Source: Bacteroidales bacterium
GTDB lineage: Bacteria > Bacteroidota > Bacteroidia > Bacteroidales > P3
Direction: 5' to 3'
Assembly (NCBI GenBank): GCA_017479385.1
Contig: JAFVCE010000013.1
Location: forward strand, 124,001-188,000
DNA: 64,000 nt
Every line of letters starts with the position of its first letter. Positions within the stretch are counted from its first letter, which is position 1. A program made the translations under genes and the position numbers. Positions 18,720-29,938 of the stretch are shown here, one piece after another. A model generated the notes under the pieces. The model was not told the DNA's origin. It searched no databases and was given only the letters and a program-made list of their open reading frames with translations.

Positions 18720-19019
18720 ATGGCAAAAGAATCAATCAAGGCAAGAGAACGCAAGAGAGCCAAAATGGTGGCAAAGTATGCAGCCAAGCGCGCCGCTCTG
18801 AAGGAAATCGTCCGCAAAGGAGACCCCGAAGAGGTTGAAAAGGCAGTTATTGCCCTTCAAAAGCTGCCTAAAAATGCCTGCCCAGTTCGTATGCACAACC
18901 GCTGCCAGCTGACAGGTCGCCCCAAAGGCTATATGCGCCAATTCGGCATCTCACGTATCAACTTCCGCGAGATGGCTGTTGCAGGACTCATCCCTGGCGT
19001 TAAAAAAGCAAGCTGGTAG
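18720..19019 (+). CDS. rpsN: 30S ribosomal protein S14, zinc-free form
   Basis: 99 aa, the longer C-minus type lacking the CxxC zinc ribbon. Ends with the conserved [50 protein letters not shown] has only the two scattered cysteines typical of this form. Confidence 0.97.
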   Translation: MAKESIKARERKRAKMVAKYAAKRAALKEIVRKGDPEEVEKAVIALQKLPKNACPVRMHNRCQLTGRPKGYMRQFGISRINFREMAVAGLIPGVKKASW

Positions 19020-19089
19020 TCTAATTGTAACGGTAGCTTTGCAAGTTGGAAATAACCAATACTACAAAACTTAAAATCAAGACAACAAT

Positions 19090-19491
19090 ATGGTAACAGA
19101 TCCCATCGCAGACTATTTGACCCGTATGCGTAATGCCATCGCAGCCAAACATCGTGTGGTCGAAATTCCTGCTTCGAAATTAAAAAAAGAGATAACCAAG
19201 ATTCTCTTCGAAAAGGGCTATATCCTGAATTACAAGTTTGAGAACGAAGGTAGCCATAACCAAAATATAAAGATTGCACTCAAGTATCATCCTGTGACGA
19301 AGATGTCGGCTATTTCTGAATTGAAGAGAGTCTCGTCGCCTGGTCTCCGCAAGTACGTGTCGGTCGACGAAATGCCGCGCGTCCTTAATGGTCTCGGCAT
19401 CGCAATCATATCTACCTCAAAAGGCCTCATGACCGACAAAGAAGCTCGTTCGCTCAATGTTGGAGGCGAAGTTCTGTGTTACATCAGTTAA
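19090..19491 (+). CDS. rpsH: 30S ribosomal protein S8
   Basis: 133 aa primary 16S-binding protein. In E. coli it represses the spc operon; whether that holds here is unknown. Begins [18 protein letters not shown] and ends [25 protein letters not shown], both typical. Confidence 0.98.
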   Translation: MVTDPIADYLTRMRNAIAAKHRVVEIPASKLKKEITKILFEKGYILNYKFENEGSHNQNIKIALKYHPVTKMSAISELKRVSSPGLRKYVSVDEMPRVLNGLGIAIISTSKGLMTDKEARSLNVGGEVLCYIS

Positions 19492-19511
19492 AATAACCAA
19501 GGAGATTAATA

Positions 19512-20066
19512 ATGTCAAGAATAGGTAAAATGCCAATCAGCCTTCCTAAAGGCGTTGAAGTCAAAATCTCTGACGATAATGTTCTCACAGTTAAAGGACC
19601 TCTCGGAGAACTCACCCAGAAAGTAAGCCCTCTCATTGAGATGTCGGTAGAAGATGGTCACCTCCATTTCACGCGTCCCGACGATACGAAAGAGCATAAG
19701 GCCCTACATGGCCTTTATCGTGCCTTGGCAGCCAATATGGTCAAGGGCGTTTCTGAAGGTTTTAAGACCGTTCAAGAAGTGATAGGTGTCGGCTATAAGG
19801 TTCAGGCAACAGGCAACGTGTTGGAGATGGATCTTGGCTACTCTCACAAAATTTTCCTCGAGCTGGCTCCAGAAATTAAAGTCGAAACAGTCACCGAGAA
19901 AGGTAAGAACCCGACCATAACAATGACCTGCTGCGACAAGCAGATACTTGGTCAGGCTGCAGCAAAAATCCGTTCTCTCCGCAAGCCCGAACCCTACAAA
20001 GGCAAGGGTATCAGATTCCAGGGCGAAGAAATTCGTAAGAAAGCTGGTAAAGCTGCTGCTAAATAA
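19512..20066 (+). CDS. rplF: 50S ribosomal protein L6
   Basis: 184 aa, two similar domains near the factor-binding site. Starts SRIGKMPISLPKGVEVKI and carries the C-terminal signature KPEPYKGKGIRFQGEEIRKK AGKAAAK (split here for length). Twenty bases after rpsH. Confidence 0.98.
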   Translation: MSRIGKMPISLPKGVEVKISDDNVLTVKGPLGELTQKVSPLIEMSVEDGHLHFTRPDDTKEHKALHGLYRALAANMVKGVSEGFKTVQEVIGVGYKVQATGNVLEMDLGYSHKIFLELAPEIKVETVTEKGKNPTITMTCCDKQILGQAAAKIRSLRKPEPYKGKGIRFQGEEIRKKAGKAAAK

Positions 20067-20105
20067 AAAATGAAAGCCTAAGCCAATAAAAAGAAAAAAG
20101 ACATC

Positions 20106-20459
20106 ATGGCAACAAAGAAAGACATAAGAAGAACAAAAATCAAATTCCGCATTCGTCATAAGATCAGCGGTACGGCCGAAATGCCCCGTCTGACTGTCTT
20201 TAGAAGCAATAGCGAAATATATGCGCAGATAATTGACGATGTCAAAGGTGTGACACTGTCCGCAGCCTCGTCTCACGAGAAAGGCTTCGAAAAGAGTGGC
20301 ACAAAATCCGAAGTGGCCGCCAAAGTTGGCAAATTGCTCGCAGAACGCGCAGTGGCCGCTGGAGTTAATACTGTTGTATTTGACCGTAATGGTTACCTCT
20401 ACCACGGCCGTGTAAAATCGTTGGCTGACGGTGCCAGAGAAGGTGGATTAAAATTCTAA
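20106..20459 (+). CDS. rplR: 50S ribosomal protein L18
   Basis: 117 aa. Carries 5S rRNA to the large subunit. [14 protein letters not shown] core appears as [20 protein letters not shown]. The family tail [20 protein letters not shown] is intact. Six bases before rpsE. Confidence 0.97.
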   Translation: MATKKDIRRTKIKFRIRHKISGTAEMPRLTVFRSNSEIYAQIIDDVKGVTLSAASSHEKGFEKSGTKSEVAAKVGKLLAERAVAAGVNTVVFDRNGYLYHGRVKSLADGAREGGLKF

Positions 20460-20465
20460 CAAGTC

Positions 20466-20984
20466 ATGGCAGAAGTAAACATTAAAAGAGTAAAATCGAG
20501 CGAAATAGAATTCGTTGACCGCCTTGTGGCAATCAACCGTGTTACGAAAGTGACCAAGGGCGGTAGAACATTCACATTTGCAGCCATCGTAGTAATCGGC
20601 AACGAAAACGGAGTGGTTGGCTATGGTCTTGGCAAAGCCAAGGAAGTTCAGGCCGCCATCCAAAAGGGTGTCGATGATGCAAAGAAAAACCTCATTAAGG
20701 TCCCTGTCCTTAAGGGTACTATTCCCCACGAGCAATGTGGCAAGTATAGCGGTGCCAAAGTCTTCCTCAAACCGGCAGCTCCTGGTACTGGTGTCATTGC
20801 TGGTGGTGCTATGCGTGCTGTGTTGGAAAGCGTTGGAGTTAAAGACGTTCTCGCCAAGTGCAAAGGCTCCTCGAACCCTCACAGTGTCGTAAAGGCTACC
20901 ATCAACGCTCTGCTTCAGATGAAGGACCCCTATATGGTTGCACAACTCCGTGGCATTTCGCTTGATAAAGTTTTCAACGGTTAA
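20466..20984 (+). CDS. rpsE: 30S ribosomal protein S5
   Basis: 172 aa. Helps decoding fidelity and mRNA unwinding. The N-terminal dsRBD-like domain has [20 protein letters not shown]. The C-terminal domain has [20 protein letters not shown]. Both are conserved and the length is normal. Confidence 0.98.
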   Translation: MAEVNIKRVKSSEIEFVDRLVAINRVTKVTKGGRTFTFAAIVVIGNENGVVGYGLGKAKEVQAAIQKGVDDAKKNLIKVPVLKGTIPHEQCGKYSGAKVFLKPAAPGTGVIAGGAMRAVLESVGVKDVLAKCKGSSNPHSVVKATINALLQMKDPYMVAQLRGISLDKVFNG

Positions 20985-21003
20985 AATAAGGAGATAGAAA
21001 GAA

Positions 21004-21189
21004 ATGGCAGATAAGAAATTGAGAATCAAACAGGTTAGAAGCGTCATAGGCCATCCTGCTCGTCAAAAAAGAACGATGCAGGCTCTTGGTTTGAGAAAAA
21101 TTAATCACACTCGTGAGATAGTTGCCTCGCCGCAAGTGCTTGGTATGATTGAGAAAGTAAAACACCTCATCACTGTCGAAGAAATCTAA
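21004..21189 (+). CDS. rpmD: 50S ribosomal protein L30
   Basis: 61 aa. Small 23S rRNA binder, recognised by LRIKQVRSVIGHPARQKRTM and QALGLRKINHTREIVASPQV. Lies in the canonical S5-L30-L15 order. Confidence 0.97.
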   Translation: MADKKLRIKQVRSVIGHPARQKRTMQALGLRKINHTREIVASPQVLGMIEKVKHLITVEEI

Positions 21190-21214
21190 CCTAAAAACAA
21201 GAAAGGAACGAAAA

Positions 21215-21664
21215 ATGAATTTGAATAATCTCAAACCAGCTGAAGGCTCAATAAAACACTCTAAACGAATCGGCCGTGGTGCTGGCTCTGGTAAAGGCGG
21301 TACTGCTACTCGCGGTAACAAGGGAGCTAAAGCTCGCTCCGGCTACCATCAGAAAGTTGGTTTCGAAGGCGGCCAGATGCCGCTCTATCGTCGCGTACCC
21401 AAATTCGGTTTCAAGAACATCAACCGCGTTGAGTATGTTGGCATTAACCTCGATACCATCAATAGCCTTGCTGAAGCCAAGAACATCACAACTTTCGATT
21501 TTGATGTCTTCAAGCAGAACGGACTTGTCTCCTCGTCCGACAAAGTTAAAATCCTCGGCCGTGGAGAGCTCAGCAAATCTATCAATGTAACTGCCCATGC
21601 TTTTTCAGAGACTGCCAAGAAAGCAATCGAAGAAAAAGGCGGCTCCGCAACAGTTATAAAGTAA
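21215..21664 (+). CDS. rplO: 50S ribosomal protein L15
   Basis: 149 aa late-assembly protein. The N-terminal Gly/Lys/Arg-rich arm RIGRGAGSGKGGTATRGNKG and YHQKVGFEGGQMPLYRRVPK are diagnostic. secY follows after 66 bases. Confidence 0.97.
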   Translation: MNLNNLKPAEGSIKHSKRIGRGAGSGKGGTATRGNKGAKARSGYHQKVGFEGGQMPLYRRVPKFGFKNINRVEYVGINLDTINSLAEAKNITTFDFDVFKQNGLVSSSDKVKILGRGELSKSINVTAHAFSETAKKAIEEKGGSATVIK

Positions 21665-21730
21665 CGATAAGCCACAGCTCGGCCCCTATGTATTTATGGT
21701 CCGAATCTCGCAACCAAAAACAATAAACAA

Positions 21731-23080
21731 ATGAAGAGATTAATCCAGACACTCAAAAACATCTGGTCCATCGAGGACTTGCGGAAGAGAATACTATACA
21801 CCCTCGGCTTGGTGTTGATTTACCGCATAGGATCCTACGTTGTGTTGCCTGGTGTTGATCCGACCCAACTGCAGGCTCTGCAAAACCAGGGGTCGGAAGG
21901 CCTTATGGGGCTCCTCAATATGTTCTCTGGCGGAGCTTTCTCGAATGCCTCGATATTCGCATTGGGTATTATGCCTTACATCACAGCTTCGATTGTGATT
22001 CAGCTGTTTGTTATGGTTATACCCTATTTCCAGAAAATGCAGCGCGAAGGAGAAAGCGGACGCAGAAAGATGAACCAAATCACACGTTGGCTTACTGTTG
22101 TTGTCACAGCCTGCCAGGCTCCTGCTTACATAACCAATATGATGCACCAACTCGGTGCTTCATCCACTGCGCTCTATCCATTTGACGGCACTGGTCCCTC
22201 CCCGTTCTTCTGGGTCTCGAGTATCATCATACTCGTATGCGGTACATTGTTCGTCATGTGGCTGGGAGAAAGAATTACCGACAAAGGTATCGGTAATGGT
22301 ATATCGCTCCTCATCATGATAGGTATCATAGCTCGCTTGCCATTCGCAATTTCTGCCGAATTCGCTTCGCGTCTCTCTGAAGGTGGTGGCTTAGTTATGT
22401 TCCTGTTCGAGATTGTTGTGCTGCTTGCTGTTATTCTACTTGTTATCCTCCTCGTTCAGGGCACAAGAAGAATCCCTGTCCAATATGCCAAGCGCATTGT
22501 TGGAAACAAGCAGTACGGCGGAGTTCGCCAGTACATTCCGCTTAAAGTCAATGCAGCTGGTGTCATGCCAATCATCTTTGCTCAAGCACTGATGTTCCTC
22601 CCCATCACTTTCATGGGATTCTCTGGCAACACCGACTCCAAGTTCGCTATGGCATTTGCTGACTTTAACGGTTTCTGGTACAACCTAACCTTTGCCATAT
22701 TGGTAATACTGTTCACCTACTTTTATACCGCCATCGCCATCAACCCCAATCAGATGGCCGACGATATGAAAAAGAACGGAGGCTTCATCCCTGGGGTGAA
22801 ACCTGGTAAGAAAACAGCAGAGTATCTCGAGAGTATTCTTTCGAGAATAACCCTTCCTGGTTCCATATTCCTTGCAATTGTTGCAATTCTGCCTGCCATT
22901 GTCCGTCTGTTTGGTGTCAACACCCAGTTCGCTCAATTCTATGGTGGAACCTCGTTGCTGATTCTTGTCGGTGTTATCCTCGATACCCTCCAGCAAATAG
23001 AGAGCCATCTGCTTATGCGCCATTATGATGGTCTGACCAAAACTGGACGCATCAAAGGCCGTTCTTCAATGTCTATTTAA
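21731..23080 (+). CDS. secY: preprotein translocase subunit SecY
   Basis: 449 aa, ten transmembrane helices: the channel of the Sec translocon in the inner membrane. Recognised by ALGIMPYITASIVIQLFVMV, the cytoplasmic loop QREGESGRRKMNQITRW, IPVQYAKRIVGNKQYGG and, near the C-terminus, QQIESHLLMRHYDG. Located between rplO and map as in many Bacteroidota. Exports the signal-peptide proteins of this window to the periplasm before any T9SS step. Confidence 0.98.
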   Translation: MKRLIQTLKNIWSIEDLRKRILYTLGLVLIYRIGSYVVLPGVDPTQLQALQNQGSEGLMGLLNMFSGGAFSNASIFALGIMPYITASIVIQLFVMVIPYFQKMQREGESGRRKMNQITRWLTVVVTACQAPAYITNMMHQLGASSTALYPFDGTGPSPFFWVSSIIILVCGTLFVMWLGERITDKGIGNGISLLIMIGIIARLPFAISAEFASRLSEGGGLVMFLFEIVVLLAVILLVILLVQGTRRIPVQYAKRIVGNKQYGGVRQYIPLKVNAAGVMPIIFAQALMFLPITFMGFSGNTDSKFAMAFADFNGFWYNLTFAILVILFTYFYTAIAINPNQMADDMKKNGGFIPGVKPGKKTAEYLESILSRITLPGSIFLAIVAILPAIVRLFGVNTQFAQFYGGTSLLILVGVILDTLQQIESHLLMRHYDGLTKTGRIKGRSSMSI

Positions 23081-23089
23081 GAAAAAGAA

Positions 23090-23863
23090 ATGATTTTACT
23101 TAAGACAAAAGAAGAAATAGAACTCATTCGTGATAGTGCCTGCCTCCTCGGGAAAGTTCTCGCGGAGGTGGGTCGTCACATACGTCCGGGCGTAACAACA
23201 TCGTACTTGGACCGTATTGGGGAGCAGTTCATACGCGATAATGGTGCTATCCCCCTGTGCAAAGGTTACGAAGGTTTTCCTGCGTCTTTCTGCATATCGG
23301 TCAACGATGAGGTTGTGCACGGCATTCCTTCCGACCGCTTCCTCAACGAGGGCGACAACGTCACCATCGATTGCGTTATAGACCTCAATGGCTATGTCAG
23401 CGATTCGGCTTATACGTTCCCAGTTGGAGAAGTATCTGACGAAATGAAACGGCTGATGAAGGTAACCAAGGAATCTCTCTACATAGGCTTGAACAAGTGT
23501 AAAGAAGGCAACCGTATCGGCGACATTGGAGCAGCAATCCAGCAGCATTGTGAGAAAAACGGGTTCTCTATTGTCCGTGAGCTCTGTGGGCATGGAGTGG
23601 GCTTCAAAATGCATGAGTCGCCAAATGTTCCTAACTATGGTGTCCCATCAACAGGGCCTCTTCTTAAAGAAGGTATGGTAATAGCCGTTGAACCCATGGT
23701 CTGTATGGGTTCAAAAAATGTCAAGTTCTCAAAAGTTGACGGCTGGACCTGTACCACCAAGGATGGTAAGCCCGCTGCTCACTATGAACACACGGTAGCC
23801 ATAACCAAAAATGGGCCCGATATTCTCACGACTTTTGATTTTATAGAAAACCAAATAAACTAA
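23090..23863 (+). CDS. map: methionine aminopeptidase, type I
   Basis: 257 aa. Removes the N-terminal Met of new proteins. The metal ligands are in place: Asp pair in [20 protein letters not shown], His in [12 protein letters not shown], Glu in [12 protein letters not shown] and Glu in [17 protein letters not shown]. It starts 9 bases after the secY stop. No N-terminal zinc finger, which is normal for the short type I form. Confidence 0.97.
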   Translation: MILLKTKEEIELIRDSACLLGKVLAEVGRHIRPGVTTSYLDRIGEQFIRDNGAIPLCKGYEGFPASFCISVNDEVVHGIPSDRFLNEGDNVTIDCVIDLNGYVSDSAYTFPVGEVSDEMKRLMKVTKESLYIGLNKCKEGNRIGDIGAAIQQHCEKNGFSIVRELCGHGVGFKMHESPNVPNYGVPSTGPLLKEGMVIAVEPMVCMGSKNVKFSKVDGWTCTTKDGKPAAHYEHTVAITKNGPDILTTFDFIENQIN

Positions 23864-23873
23864 AGGTAAGTAC

Positions 23874-24092
23874 ATGGCAAAACAAGCTTCAATCCAACTC
23901 GATGGAACCGTTATCGAATCGTTAGGCAACGCAATGTTCCGTGTGGAATTAGAGAACGGACATCAAATCATTGCCCATATCTCTGGCAAGATGCGTATGC
24001 ACTATATCAAGATTCTTCCTGGTGACAAAGTGCAGATAGAAATGTCGCCATACGACCTTACCAAGGGACGTATCACTTACCGACACAAGTAG
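23874..24092 (+). CDS. infA: translation initiation factor IF-1
   Basis: 72 aa OB-fold protein that occupies the ribosomal A site during initiation. [20 protein letters not shown] and [20 protein letters not shown] are highly conserved. Ten bases after map. Confidence 0.98.
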   Translation: MAKQASIQLDGTVIESLGNAMFRVELENGHQIIAHISGKMRMHYIKILPGDKVQIEMSPYDLTKGRITYRHK

Positions 24093-24130
24093 GCCACTAC
24101 GATAAGAACAACAGATAAAACCAACAAACA

Positions 24131-24247
24131 ATGAAAGTAAGAGTTTCTGTCAAAAAAAGATCCCCCGAGTGCAAAGTTGTGCGTCGTCACGGGGTAGTCT
24201 ACGTGATTAACAAGAAAAATCCAAAATTCAAACAAAGACAAGGTTAA
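24131..24247 (+). CDS. rpmJ: 50S ribosomal protein L36
   Basis: 38 aa, found by reading the infA-rpsM gap directly. It runs from [19 protein letters not shown] to [14 protein letters not shown]. Only one cysteine of the zinc ribbon is left (ECKVVRRHG), so it is the zinc-free form. The position between infA and rpsM is canonical. Its leader ACAAACA is A-rich. Confidence 0.96.
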   Translation: MKVRVSVKKRSPECKVVRRHGVVYVINKKNPKFKQRQG

Positions 24248-24280
24248 CAAACCAATCAAAACAAAAGAACAAATTAATTT

Positions 24281-24658
24281 ATGGCTAGAATTGCAGGTAT
24301 TGACTTACCCAAGAACAAAAGAGGCGAAATCGGCCTGACCTACATCTACGGCATCGGCAGAAGCACCGCCAAGGAAATCCTCGCCAAAGCCGGTATCGAT
24401 GAGGGCAAGAAAGTTCAGGACTGGACCGACGACGAGCAAAATGCTCTTCGTACCATCATCAACGATGAGTACAAAGTAGAAGGCGCCCTTCGCTCGGAAG
24501 TACAGATGAACATCAAGCGACTGATGGATATTGGCTGCTACCGTGGCATCCGTCATCGTCTTGGCCTACCGCTCCGTGGTCAGAGCACCAAGAACAACGC
24601 TCGCACTCGCAAGGGTAAGAAGAAAACAATCGCTAACAAGAAAAAAGCTACCAAGTAA
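24281..24658 (+). CDS. rpsM: 30S ribosomal protein S13
   Basis: 125 aa. Head protein that contacts P-site tRNA and the 50S subunit. [20 protein letters not shown] and the C-terminal [20 protein letters not shown] are conserved. The end is a Lys-rich tail. The next gene is 99 bases away, the longest gap in the alpha-operon part; I see nothing specific in it. Confidence 0.97.
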   Translation: MARIAGIDLPKNKRGEIGLTYIYGIGRSTAKEILAKAGIDEGKKVQDWTDDEQNALRTIINDEYKVEGALRSEVQMNIKRLMDIGCYRGIRHRLGLPLRGQSTKNNARTRKGKKKTIANKKKATK

Positions 24659-24757
24659 CATCAATGTAGCAACGCGAACCGCGGAATACCTTAAACTGAA
24701 CAAACATTACGAAGCGGTCGCGTAAGTAAAAAGTAGAATCAAGCACAAAGAAAAATT

Positions 24758-25147
24758 ATGGCAAAAACTTCAAAACCGACCAAAAAAAGAGTCGTAAAAG
24801 TTGAACCTCTCGGAAGAGCATGCATCTTTGCTTCTTTCAACAATGTCATCGTTTCGTTGACAAACAATGCCGGTCAAGTGATTTCTTGGTCGTCTGCCGG
24901 AAAAATGGGCTTCCGCGGATCGAAGAAAAACACTCCGTATGCCGCACAAATGGCTGCGGAAGATTGCGGTAAAGTTGCTTATGATTTGGGCCTAAGAAAA
25001 GTTAAAGTCTTTGTTAAAGGACCAGGTTCGGGACGTGAATCCGCAATCCGCGCTATCAATGGCTGTGGCATAGAGGTTACCGAAATTGTCGACATCACCC
25101 CGCTGCCTCACAACGGCTGCCGCCCCCCCAAACGTCGTCGCGTCTAA
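24758..25147 (+). CDS. rpsK: 30S ribosomal protein S11
   Basis: 129 aa platform protein. Contains [20 protein letters not shown] and [20 protein letters not shown], then [18 protein letters not shown] at the C-terminus, as in all bacterial S11. Confidence 0.98.
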   Translation: MAKTSKPTKKRVVKVEPLGRACIFASFNNVIVSLTNNAGQVISWSSAGKMGFRGSKKNTPYAAQMAAEDCGKVAYDLGLRKVKVFVKGPGSGRESAIRAINGCGIEVTEIVDITPLPHNGCRPPKRRRV

Positions 25148-25184
25148 TTCATCATCACCTTTTACCAAAAAAGATTAAGAAAAA

Positions 25185-25790
25185 ATGGCAAGATATACTG
25201 GTCCTAAAACCAAAATTGCAAGAAAATTCCACGAACCGATATACGGTCCCGATAAAAACTACGAGAGAAAACCTTACGCTCCTGGTATGCATGGCCAAAG
25301 CAAGCGCCGCAACAAAGTCTCCGAATACGGCACCCAGCTTCAGGAAAAACAGAAAGCCAAATACACCTATGGTATCCTCGAGCGCCAATTCCGCAAACTC
25401 TATGCCGAAGCCTCTCGCCGTGGTGGTATCACTGGTGAAGAACTGATGAAACTCATAGAGGCTCGTCTCGACAATGTGGTCTATCGTCTTGGCATCGCCC
25501 GTAGCCGTGCTCAGGCTCGCCAGCTCGTCTCTCACTGTCATATAGCCGTCAATGGCAACGTTGTCAATATCCCCTCCTATTCTTTGAGAGAAGGCGACGT
25601 CGTCTCTGTCCGCGAGCGTTCCAAATCGCTCGAAGTAATAACCGACTCGCTCGCCTCGCGTGCCAGCAACTACCCGTGGCTCGAGTGGGATGGTGCAACC
25701 CTCTCTGGTAAATTCGTCAGTTACCCGCAACGTTCCGACATCCCCGAGAACATCAACGAGCAGCTCATCGTCGACCTCTACTCCAAGTAG
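25185..25790 (+). CDS. rpsD: 30S ribosomal protein S4
   Basis: 201 aa assembly initiator and fidelity protein. The S4 RNA-binding domain is seen as [31 protein letters not shown] (split here). No CxxC zinc motif at the N-terminus, only [14 protein letters not shown], the zinc-free type. Confidence 0.98.
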   Translation: MARYTGPKTKIARKFHEPIYGPDKNYERKPYAPGMHGQSKRRNKVSEYGTQLQEKQKAKYTYGILERQFRKLYAEASRRGGITGEELMKLIEARLDNVVYRLGIARSRAQARQLVSHCHIAVNGNVVNIPSYSLREGDVVSVRERSKSLEVITDSLASRASNYPWLEWDGATLSGKFVSYPQRSDIPENINEQLIVDLYSK

Positions 25791-25848
25791 TAGCTAAAAC
25801 GCAGAGCCTGCAGCTAAGGCTCATCAAAAAACAAAGAAAGGAACAAAA

Positions 25849-26841
25849 ATGGCAATATTATCATTCCAAAAACCCGACAAGGTGGTCATGCTCGAAGCCG
25901 ATGATTTTCGCGGCTCGTTCGAATTCCGCCCACTCGAACCCGGCTACGGCATCACCATCGGCAACGCTCTGCGTCGTGTGCTCCTCTCGTCGCTCGAAGG
26001 ATTTGCTATCACTTCGGTACGCATAGAAGGTGTCGACCACGAATTCTCTTCGCTCCACGGAGTGGTAGAGGATATGACCGACATCATCCTCAGCCTAAAG
26101 CAAGTCCGTTTTCGTCGTCAGATTGAGGAGGTGAACTCCGAAAAGGTGTCGCTCGAAATCCTCGGCCAAACCACTTTCATGGCTGGCGACCTCAATGCTC
26201 ACCTCAACGGATTCCAGGTACTCAACCCCGACCTCGAAATCTGCCATATGGAACCCTCCACCTCCCTCAAAATAGAACTCACCATCGAGAAAGGTCGTGG
26301 CTACGTTCCTGCCGACGAAAACAAGAAACCGACCGACCCCATCGGTGTCATCGCTATCGACTCCATCCACACCCCCATCAAGAACGTCAAGTTCGAGGTT
26401 GGAGACTATCGTGTCGAGCAACGCACCGACTATGAGAAGCTCACTTTCGACATCGAAACCGACGGTTCCATCCACCCCAAAGAGGCACTCAAAGAGGCCG
26501 CCAAAATCCTCATCCAGCACTTCATGCTCTTCTCTGATGAGCGTATCTCGCTCGAGGTCGAGACCAAAAAGGTGCAAGAGGAGTTCGACGAAACCACGCT
26601 GCACATCCGTCAGCTGCTCAAAACCAAGTTGGTCGACCTCGACCTCTCGGTGCGAGCCCTCAACTGCCTCAAAGCTGCCGAGGTCGAAACACTTGGCGAG
26701 CTCGTCGCTTTCAACAAGGCCGACCTGCTCAAGTTCCGCAACTTCGGCAAAAAATCGCTCACCGAACTCGAAAACCTCGTGGCTTCGAAGAACCTCGAAT
26801 TCGGTATGAATATTTCAAAGTATAAATTAGATAAAGAATAA
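25849..26841 (+). CDS. rpoA: RNA polymerase alpha subunit
   Basis: 330 aa. The N-terminal domain (about 1-235), which dimerises and holds beta and beta-prime, contains [20 protein letters not shown]. The C-terminal domain (about 250-320), which binds UP elements and regulators, contains [20 protein letters not shown] and [15 protein letters not shown]. Located between rpsD and rplQ, as in the classical alpha operon. Confidence 0.98.
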   Translation: MAILSFQKPDKVVMLEADDFRGSFEFRPLEPGYGITIGNALRRVLLSSLEGFAITSVRIEGVDHEFSSLHGVVEDMTDIILSLKQVRFRRQIEEVNSEKVSLEILGQTTFMAGDLNAHLNGFQVLNPDLEICHMEPSTSLKIELTIEKGRGYVPADENKKPTDPIGVIAIDSIHTPIKNVKFEVGDYRVEQRTDYEKLTFDIETDGSIHPKEALKEAAKILIQHFMLFSDERISLEVETKKVQEEFDETTLHIRQLLKTKLVDLDLSVRALNCLKAAEVETLGELVAFNKADLLKFRNFGKKSLTELENLVASKNLEFGMNISKYKLDKE

Positions 26842-26850
26842 GACAAAGAT

Positions 26851-27351
26851 ATGAGACACGGTTGCAAAGTAAACCACCTTTCAAGAACTCACGCCCACCG
26901 CGTGGCTATGCTTTCCAATATGGCCACCTCGCTCATCATGCACAAGCGTATCGAGACCACATTGGCCAAAGCCAAAGCCCTCAGAGTTTATGTAGAGCCT
27001 ATCATCAACCGTAGCAAAGAGGACTCTACCCACAACCGCCGCATTGTTTTCAGCTACCTGCATAGCAAAGAGGCCGTCAACGAACTCTTCCGCGAAGTGT
27101 CGCAGAAGGTCGCCAACCGTCCTGGTGGCTACACCCGCATTCTGAAAACCGGTATCCGTCACGGCGACAACTCCGAAATGGCCATAATCGAGCTCGTCGA
27201 CTACAACGAGAATATGCTCAAAGAGGCCAAGACGAAGAAGGCCAAAACCACCCGTCGTGGCCGCGGCAAGAAAGCCGAAACTGCTGCTCCTGTGGCCGAG
27301 AACACCGAAGCTACCGAAGTCGCCTCTACCGAAGCCCCCAAGGCTGAGTAA
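26851..27351 (+). CDS. rplQ: 50S ribosomal protein L17 with acidic tail
   Basis: 166 aa. The core (residues 1-~115) starts [20 protein letters not shown] and includes [20 protein letters not shown]. The last ~45 residues are a low-complexity Lys/Arg then Ala/Thr/Glu-rich extension, an addition common in this phylum. Last gene of the block; a strong hairpin terminator follows 30 bases on. Confidence 0.97.
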   Translation: MRHGCKVNHLSRTHAHRVAMLSNMATSLIMHKRIETTLAKAKALRVYVEPIINRSKEDSTHNRRIVFSYLHSKEAVNELFREVSQKVANRPGGYTRILKTGIRHGDNSEMAIIELVDYNENMLKEAKTKKAKTTRRGRGKKAETAAPVAENTEATEVASTEAPKAE

Positions 27352-27381
27352 TCTGGCTCGATACAAAATAGCAGAATCTCG

Positions 27382-27422
27382 ATACGGTGCGACCCGCAAA
27401 GCGGGCTGCACCGTATTTCTTT
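27382..27422 (+). terminator. terminator of the ribosomal block
   Basis: Long hairpin: ATACGGTGC (27382-27390) pairs with GCACCGTAT (27408-27416) and the inner CCCGC with GCGGG, closed by AAA. A short T-rich run (TTCTTT) follows. It lies 30 bases after rplQ. Confidence 0.8.
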
Positions 27423-27546
27423 ACCATCCCCGTCTGAGCCCCAGCTGGCGGCCAAAACCAATGCAATCTGCCAGCGAGCAACCTGCCACAGATGATAAAA
27501 AAACGGCGTGGTTGCACTTTTTTTTCGATTTTCTAAAAAAAAATCG

Positions 27547-27554
27547 TATCTTTG
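27547..27554 (+). promoter_or_regulatory. -7 box TATCTTTG for eno
   Basis: Exact TATCTTTG 72 bases before the eno ATG. A -33 TTG at the expected distance is not clear. The rest of the 27417-27626 gap shows nothing else I can name. Confidence 0.5.
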
Positions 27555-27620
27555 CACGTTTGTTTGTTTGCTAAAAACAAGCGAAAAGAGTAACAAAATA
27601 TATAAACATAAAATTAATAA

Positions 27621-28916
<1,296 letters not shown>

Positions 28917-28946
28917 AAACGCCCAATCGGCGTGTTCAGAACAACC

Positions 28947-28986
28947 AACCGCGGCGCTTCCCAAGGGGGAAGCGCCGCGGTTTATT
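28947..28986 (+). terminator. terminator after eno
   Basis: Very strong 16-bp perfect stem AACCGCGGCGCTTCCC (28947-28962) / GGGAAGCGCCGCGGTT (28967-28982) with a 4-base loop. It sits 30 bases past the eno stop. Confidence 0.85.
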
Positions 28987-28996
28987 ATAAAAAAAA

Positions 28997-29026
28997 TTGC
29001 CAATTCCGAAAAAAAATGTAAATTTG
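28997..29026 (+). promoter_or_regulatory. promoter of nagB and the DUF4954 gene
   Basis: TTG (28997-28999), 19 bases, then TAAATTTG (29019-29026), a full consensus match. The nagB ATG lies 88 bases downstream. Confidence 0.6.
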
Positions 29027-29114
29027 CAAATTGTAATGATATTGTGAGAGAGCCTGTGGCGAAAGAAAGTGTGGAGTATATTAACCAACATATATAACTG
29101 TAAATCATATATTT

Positions 29115-29936
29115 ATGCGTGTAATAATTTCGAAAGATTACAACGAGATGTCTGTTTGGGCTGCCAACTATGTGGCCCAAAAAATCTTGGAATTCAATCC
29201 CACAGCGGAGCACCCCTTTGTCCTGGGCTGCCCCACTGGCAGTTCGCCATTAGGACTCTATAAGCATCTTGTCGAGCTCAACCAGCGCGGCATTATCAGT
29301 TTCCGCAACGTGATAACATTCAATATGGACGAGTATGTCGGCCTCGACGTCAACCACCCCGAGAGTTACCATAGCTTTATGTGGACCAACTTCTTCGGCC
29401 ACATCGACATCCGTCCCGAGAACGTACACATTCTCGACGGCAACGCCCCCGACCTCTTGGCCGAGTGTGCCAACTACGAGCGCATGATTACCGAAGCCGG
29501 TGGAATCGACCTCTTTATGGGCGGCGTGGGCCCAGACGGCCACATAGCCTTCAACGAGCCAGGGTCGAGCCTCACCTCGCGCACTCGTATCAAGACCCTT
29601 ACAACCAATACAATACAGGCCAACTGTCGCTTTTTCGACAACGACGAATCGCAGGTGCCCAAACAAGCCCTCACCGTGGGCGTTGGTACCGTTATGGACG
29701 CCCGCGAGGTACTCATTCTCTGCAATGGTCCAAAGAAAGCCCGCGCCCTGCACCACATGATTGAAAGCGGCGTGAACCATATGTGGACCTCCAGTATGTT
29801 GCAGATGCACCCCCACGCCACCGTGGTGTGCGACGAAGAGGCCACCGTTGAACTCAAAATAAGCACCTATCAGTATTTCAAAGATAAGCAGCAGATTGAA
29901 GGCACAGTAGACCGCTATTGCCACATTTTCGATTAA
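29115..29936 (+). CDS. nagB: glucosamine-6-phosphate deaminase
   Basis: 273 aa. Converts glucosamine 6-phosphate to fructose 6-phosphate + ammonia, feeding amino sugars into glycolysis. Motifs: [17 protein letters not shown] (phosphate loop), [20 protein letters not shown] (catalytic Asp region) and [18 protein letters not shown] (lid and active-site His). First gene of an apparent two-gene operon: the next ATG begins two bases after its stop. Confidence 0.96.
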   Translation: MRVIISKDYNEMSVWAANYVAQKILEFNPTAEHPFVLGCPTGSSPLGLYKHLVELNQRGIISFRNVITFNMDEYVGLDVNHPESYHSFMWTNFFGHIDIRPENVHILDGNAPDLLAECANYERMITEAGGIDLFMGGVGPDGHIAFNEPGSSLTSRTRIKTLTTNTIQANCRFFDNDESQVPKQALTVGVGTVMDAREVLILCNGPKKARALHHMIESGVNHMWTSSMLQMHPHATVVCDEEATVELKISTYQYFKDKQQIEGTVDRYCHIFD

Positions 29937-29938
29937 CT

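Noticed and set aside
24659..24757. Extra small gene between rpsM and rpsK
   Set aside because: The only open frame overlaps rpsM out of frame and its translation has no ribosomal-protein features.
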